A stretch of 64,000 bases of DNA. Origin: Ancylostoma caninum (Eukaryota; Nematoda; Chromadorea; Rhabditida; Ancylostomatidae). Under the pieces are notes generated by a model. That model did no database searches. It saw only the letters and a program-made list of their open reading frames with translations, and was not told the DNA's origin. Shown piece by piece: positions 59,102 to 64,000 of this stretch (its first letter is position 1; every line of letters begins with the position of its first letter). The stretch lies in assembly GCA_037903475.1 (NCBI GenBank), contig JBAJFG010000140.1, forward strand, positions 2,170,001-2,234,000. Direction: 5' to 3'. Position numbers and translations under genes: made by a program.

Positions 59102-59592
59102 AAAGTGGGGTGGGGCAGCCACTTGGGATACGTGCCTAAGCTTCACACGTGGGAAATGCTTAGAAAATTAGCAAATAAGCAAAACTAATCATTAACTGTG
59201 CTCAAATACAAAGTTTTTCTTGTGAGTTGCGTATATTCTACGGGCCTGGCCGCCTCGTCAGGCTTCGAGTCTTCTCGCGATCGTAGCCTTGCTTGCAAAT
59301 TTTTAATCACTCACCTACATGTAAAGCTAATTTCGTTGCCTACCTACTTTTTTGCCACATTTCTTACATGCCTATGGACCCGTTATGATCGGCCACTTTC
59401 AACTCTGCACGGGAGTATCTTTCACATGGCTTTAGTACTTGTGAACAACATAGTGTAACCAGTGCCGTGCGAATAATCACCTGAAATGATTCAAGCTTCC
59501 CGTTGTTGAGATAGTCCAACTGATGAACCTCTGCTTCAATGTACAGGGAGGAAGAAGAGGTGGCCGACTGAGACACAAATGAGTGAGAAGCG

Positions 59593-59950
59593 TGCCCCTA
59601 CTCCAACGGTAGACTTGCACCTTGGTGTTTTCCCCACTATTGGGCCACGGCGGACCCATTCTCCATCCGTGCACCCGTATCCAGGCGCTTTCCCACTTTT
59701 GGGCCAGGGAAGACCCATTTTCCATTCATGGATCTGTATCCTGGCGTTCCTCCCATTATTGGGGCAGGGCAGACCCAATCCATCGGTGGGACTCGTGTCC
59801 CAGCGCTTTCCCCAATATTGGCCCCCTGCGGACCCATTCTCCATCGATGAACCCGTATCTTGGCGTTTTCCCCACTATTGGGACACGGCGGACCCTTTCT
59901 CCATCGATGGATCCGTACCCTGCCGTTTTCGCACTGTTGGGCCACTCATC
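59593..59950 (+). repeat. Minisatellite, six units of 59-60 bp
   Basis: GACCC(A/T)TT landmarks recur at 59653, 59712, 59772, 59831 and 59891, so the unit alternates between 59 and 60 bp. Typical unit: GACCCATTCTCCATCGATG, CCCGTATC, GGCGTTTTCCCCACTATTGG. Units differ at many sites. Several frames on both strands stay open through it. Confidence 0.85.
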
Positions 59951-60378
59951 CTGATGTTTTTCGGAACTACGGGGCCCCGGCACATCTTTCCGTCATCAGT
60001 GCACCCACACTCTCTCTAAATCTTGAAAAAAAATGGAAGAAAGTTAGGAAGTATTTAGAAAGCTTGATCAGTGCAAAACTGGTTCCAGAAAATGTCATAA
60101 CAGCCTATAATGACGTGTTCTTCGTTCATTCATCCTGTGTATTTGATTGTACTGTCCTCCCTAGAAACAGACGGATCCTCAAGCTGCATAATCTCCATGG
60201 GACCTCAATAATGAGAGGTGCTCAAGGAGCACATCCTATATAAGGAAACCGAGTGAATCCTATCGCTACGACCTCCACTCATCCTTTCGAAGAGATTCAC
60301 GTCCAGCGTTCCCAAGATTGAGAGCAGTTACTGACAAAAGCTCCATCACGGGGCTAATCTGCTCCGTACATTGCTGCT

Positions 60379-60663
60379 ATGCATCGCCAAATCGCTGTAA
60401 ACATTGTCTCGCCCGGAGGGCTCGAGACCGCTAGCCGCTGGTCCCACGGCGAAATCCCGAATGCACGCGACTTCCACCACGTCTATGCACCTATGACGAA
60501 ACATCGGCCGAATGCCCCGTCAGCTGCGCATCCTCGCGAGCCACAGTCTATATATGAGCTCACGGCTAAAGCGTGCGATCACGTGCTATTCCCCCTACGC
60601 CTGCGCTCTAGAAAATTTTGTTGCACTACCATGATTTATATAAGAGGATATGGGATTTTTTGA
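60379..60663 (+). CDS. GC-rich ORF, 94 residues, unassigned
   Basis: ATG at 60379; the first 75 codons have strong C/G third positions (begins MHRQIAVNIVSPGGLETASR) and then the composition turns AT-rich before TGA. It lies just downstream of the minisatellite. It may be a transposon relic; no motif recognised. Confidence 0.22.
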   Translation: MHRQIAVNIVSPGGLETASRWSHGEIPNARDFHHVYAPMTKHRPNAPSAAHPREPQSIYELTAKACDHVLFPLRLRSRKFCCTTMIYIRGYGIF

Positions 60664-60899
60664 AGGCTATTTCGCAACACTACTATTTTGCCCACTTGGC
60701 ATCAAAGCTGCGGAAATCACTTCTTAGAAAAAGCTGTAGAAATCCCAGAATTTTTCGTTTTCCTGCTCTTGGAGGAGAACAAAAAATGCTGAGATTTCTA
60801 CAGCTCACTTACGGTTCGTCTTTTTCTGTCAGGCACGCAACTTCATCGTTTCATCTAGCATGTGGAACTTTTTGAGTAAGAAATTTTAGATTAAGGTAA

Positions 60900-62600
60900 C
60901 TCTGTACAATTTGATAGGAAAACACAAAAAATCTATTTATGTAATTGTGACGGCGTTGCCACGCCCAGTCGATGAAATATTTTCATACAGTTTGCTGGAG
61001 CTCTGCAGATTGCACCAGCTGACCTTCTGAACATTTTGCAACCCCTGAGGTGCTAGTTCGTGCATGCAAGCATCTTCTCTAATTCAGAAGTCAGCACTGA
61101 TAATAGCAGATGATAGTATGTATCGGATTCCGAGAGAATGTAAGAATATTCAGCAAATTCAGCACATTATAGGTTTTTTCCTCAGAAAAAGTGGTGTTTG
61201 ATGATCGGGAGCGAAAAAGCCTAACGTCCAAGCAAATGAATTTCCTCAAGAAAAAAAGGGCATCTAATCTCAACCATTTTGCAGCTGTGCCAAGATTAGC
61301 GTCGGACACATTATTTTTTGAACACCAGAAATGAGAAAGAACATATTTGCATTATTACCTTGAATCTGCCACGAATTTGAAGCTGCCTTGCTCAAAGTGA
61401 GGCTCACGGCATGTCATCGTAGTTCCCTCAAACATATAAATGCAATGTATCCATTGTATGTAAATGCAATGTAACCATTGATGATCTGCCCTAAAATGAG
61501 AACAGTGGTGTATTTTTTATAGTGCTCTGGTAATACTCAGTCTGCCAGGATATTCCATATGTAATATTCTGCCCAGCGCTTGAAGATGTCAATGATAACG
61601 CATTATACGTGATCCCCTCCAAGTTTGAGAGGAATTATTGCATTTAGACGTGGAAATTTATGAGAATTTTGAAATATAGGAAATCTGGACGGATAAAATT
61701 GGGATTTAGACCTGGACGTACCTCAGCTATTGCCATTTCTTCAGAGGTCTAGGAAGTGGAAGCTCAAATGGCGTTAGAATTCAGGAACTTCAAGAACTTC
61801 CAAACCTCTGGAGAGGCACTTCCGCTCATCTCTGATGTACATCCTCTTCAAGAACCTACTTGCATTTTTATAAGATTAAGTATTATTCGCAAATGAACAT
61901 TTATGAATTAACTAAGTCACTATTATGGATAGTTTGCAAAGAATGGCAATTTCATTGAAAAGATGAGATAACTTTGAATCAGGCAAACACTTGAAAAAGC
62001 ACAGCGTTCTAGAAAAGTGGAACGAAGTTAGGAAGCACTAGATTGGGTGCTTGAATGTTGGATATTTTTGATTCTTGAAGGCTGTCATCCACCTCTTGAG
62101 AACTGGTTACTGTCTACTCGCCATTTTTTACTCTCGCATTCTATTCTCAATACAAGATAAGCATTTCTCAGAAGCAAACTCAGGAGTATAGCGTCAGTAA
62201 ACGAAAGGAGAAGAAGAAGAAAGCTCATATTATTGCTGCGACTTTAACATGAACTAGGCCCGTAGCCGCAAAAACGTTCCGGGCAGAGTTCTTAGTTTTC
62301 CGCTCACCAAGAAGGGACCATATTCACCACAAAGGTGTGACATGTTTTGCTATCTTTGCTGCCCCTATCACCGCCGACTGAGACAAGCCACTCTAACACA
62401 GTAATGTCATTTTTATTTGTGAGGACTCATCCACTTTGGAAGAGCTCTTAGGTCATTAGCTTCCCGGTACGTTCATGAGTAGTGGCCCTGGAATTTTCAC
62501 CCGTGTGGAATTGACCCGATGAGAAGTCCTCATGCTGGGCAGAAAATATCACGGGCAGAATACCACATACGGCAGTAGGAAGAGAGACTTATCGTTGCCG
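60900..62600. other. No gene seen
   Basis: Short ORFs only; a small direct repeat ATGCAATGTA(T/A)CCATTG occurs at about 61440 and 61464. Confidence 0.4.
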
Positions 62601-62609
62601 AGGCACGTT

Positions 62610-62832
62610 TTATTCTTCATGGTGGGAAACTGGACCATTTATTGTGTCATTTGTGGGGATCAAAACTGAAGTTCTTAACAAGTACGGCCATTTCTTGCAA
62701 TGTGTACATTTTCTGCACTGCGAGAACAAGAAAAAAAAACATAGAGGAAATTCCGGTGGTTTCATTCGCCATGTCATTCAAAAGACTGACCGTGAATGAG
62801 AACAGTAGAGTTATCAATGGAAAATAGTACAT
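62610..62832 (-). CDS. Tiny secreted Cys protein, two exons, 49 residues
   Basis: Exon 1 (62832-62791) is MYYFPLITLLFSFT, a short hydrophobic leader ending in phase 0 at ACG|gtcagt. Exon 2 (62717-62610), after ttcttgttctcgcag, begins CRKCTHCKKWPYLL (C-x2-C-x2-C) and ends HHEE TAA, with AATAAA overlapping the stop. The 73-bp intron is read through without a stop in another frame, giving a 61-codon alternative. Leader, Cys motif, phase match and poly(A) signal agree, but both exons are short. Function unknown. Confidence 0.38.
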
Positions 62833-63354
62833 GATGTGAAGGCGCGCATACAGTCAGAGTGACGGGAAAGGGTGCGTGCGTACTATTTTGAATCACGTAG
62901 TTTTCTCGCAGATAAGCTTGCATCGCAGAAAAAACAGTCGATATTTCGAAAATCGAAAAAAAAAATTAAGCAGTGCAGAAATTCTAGAAAACGGTGGTAG
63001 TCCAGAAACAAATCCTAAATAGAAGCCATGGCTCACCCTAGTACATGAAGACCGTAAAAAATGTAATTACTGCTCATAAAAATATAATTATTACTTTGTA
63101 CAGCTATAACAGTATAATGAAGGTGACGTGAAATGATCCCGTAGGCATCCTCCCGTTAGAATTAAAGGGTCAGCGAGACTAATCAACTAGTCTATTAAAG
63201 GAATCTCAACTAATTCTCCACCCCATCCTTCCTCATTAACTAAGCCCACCAATAACAAGGGAAGGGGGCAGTGAGGAAGTCTGATCTCGACGAGAGCAAT
63301 GGTCACGGGAGCAACCCACGACGATTCCAAATTAATCCTTAATTCCTATTGCAG

Positions 63355-63447
63355 CGCCTCGTTGAGAACGAATTCATCATCGCGGACAACTGCGACAAAT
63401 TGGGCGTGCCCTTGCAGAACAGCACGCCGCTGGCAATAAAATCAAAC
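63355..63447 (+). CDS. Internal or terminal coding exon near the window edge
   Basis: Follows a strong acceptor (ttaattcctattgcag). Frame 0 reads RLVENEFIIADNCDKLGVPL then QNSTPLAIKSN, with marked G/C third positions unlike its surroundings. At 63447 a GTAAAA donor in phase 0 could end it; otherwise it runs four codons to TGA at 63459. Partner exons were not identified. No family recognised. Confidence 0.5.
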
Positions 63448-64000
63448 GTAAAAGTGTGAAAATGACGCTAAAGTCATCGTATGTCCAAAGTTCGTTGCAA
63501 GGCGAAAGTGCATGACGAGTCGCCTAATTAAGGAGAAAGCCGCTTTAATTTCCTATGGCGTACTACTATTTTCCTCATCATTTTGACTGGCATTCTGAGT
63601 GCGAAAAAGGAACAGGCGCGGAACTTCTTTCGCCAGCACGTTTGCTCTCAAATAAGAGCGAAGAAACCCAAATAGAGTTATGCATTTAGGGTTGATCAGC
63701 GTACTGACCATAGTGGCATACCCAAACTGGAATTTGAATCAAACGGAAATTCAAGTTTCCGAGAATAAGTAAGCATTATACATAATCCTTGGAGCACAAA
63801 AATGGCTCTAGGAGTTTTCCTTTCTTGACTAGTCGAATGTTTGGACCATCTTCGTAAGTACTTGAAGGAAATATGATCCAGTGACTGAATTTTGAAAGAG
63901 TTTCCACATTACTCCGAGTGGTAATACTAAAATTCGCACTCCAGTGATTGAAATATGTACATTTCTCTGCTCAGAAGTGTTTCTTACATGCAACACTCTC

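Noticed and set aside
59536..60019. Several 75-146-codon ORFs on both strands
   Set aside because: They are frames of the 59-60-bp minisatellite, which rotates frame each unit, so no stable protein repeat exists.

Overview
The window reads as nuclear DNA of a nematode, most likely a strongylid such as a hookworm (inference). The reasons are short introns with TTTCAG-type acceptors, AATAAA signals close behind stop codons, an RTE-type LINE, Helitron-like elements, many foldback/MITE repeats, TGAA microsatellites and scattered TACATA motifs. There are no operons of bacterial type, no ribosome-binding sites, no rRNA and no CRISPR array. Most long open frames are chance or repeat products, so genes had to be found from splice sites, phase agreement, codon pattern and poly(A) signals.

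Best gene: 22686-24369 (minus), a complete four-exon gene for a 122-residue secreted saposin-like protein with all six domain cysteines. Its third intron appears to be GC-AG. At the left end, 2379-3604 (minus) encodes a small two-helix membrane protein and 3708-4604 (plus) a 59-residue hydrophilic protein. They diverge from a 103-bp shared promoter region. A tiny secreted cysteine protein is proposed at 62610-62832 (minus). A chain of four phase-0 exons lies at 15491-16756 (minus). Isolated coding-like exons, several with a poly(A) signal just downstream, are listed at 5.6, 6.4, 8.1, 8.7, 21.3, 29.7, 30.1, 37.2, 39.6, 40.3, 41.1, 49.5, 51.7, 53.7, 55.0 and 63.4 kb. These are fragments of gene models, not full genes.

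Repeats: two Helitron-like elements (685-1408, 47818-48745) and a truncated third (48749-49130); a dead RTE LINE fragment (42060-42807); a tRNA-derived element (43646-43722); MITE families at 9.5/22.0/40.5/45.7 kb, at 14.3/34.4/46.3 kb and at 34.8/35.5 kb; foldback elements at 21.7 and 33.3 kb; an inverted pair at 38.1/38.6 kb; a 59-60-bp minisatellite (59593-59950); microsatellites at 31.1 and 43.2 kb; several G11-G14 tracts.

Functionally only the saposin-like gene can be assigned to a family. The rest are small, unassigned proteins in a repeat-rich, gene-poor segment. Exon joins are my own manual models and need transcript evidence.
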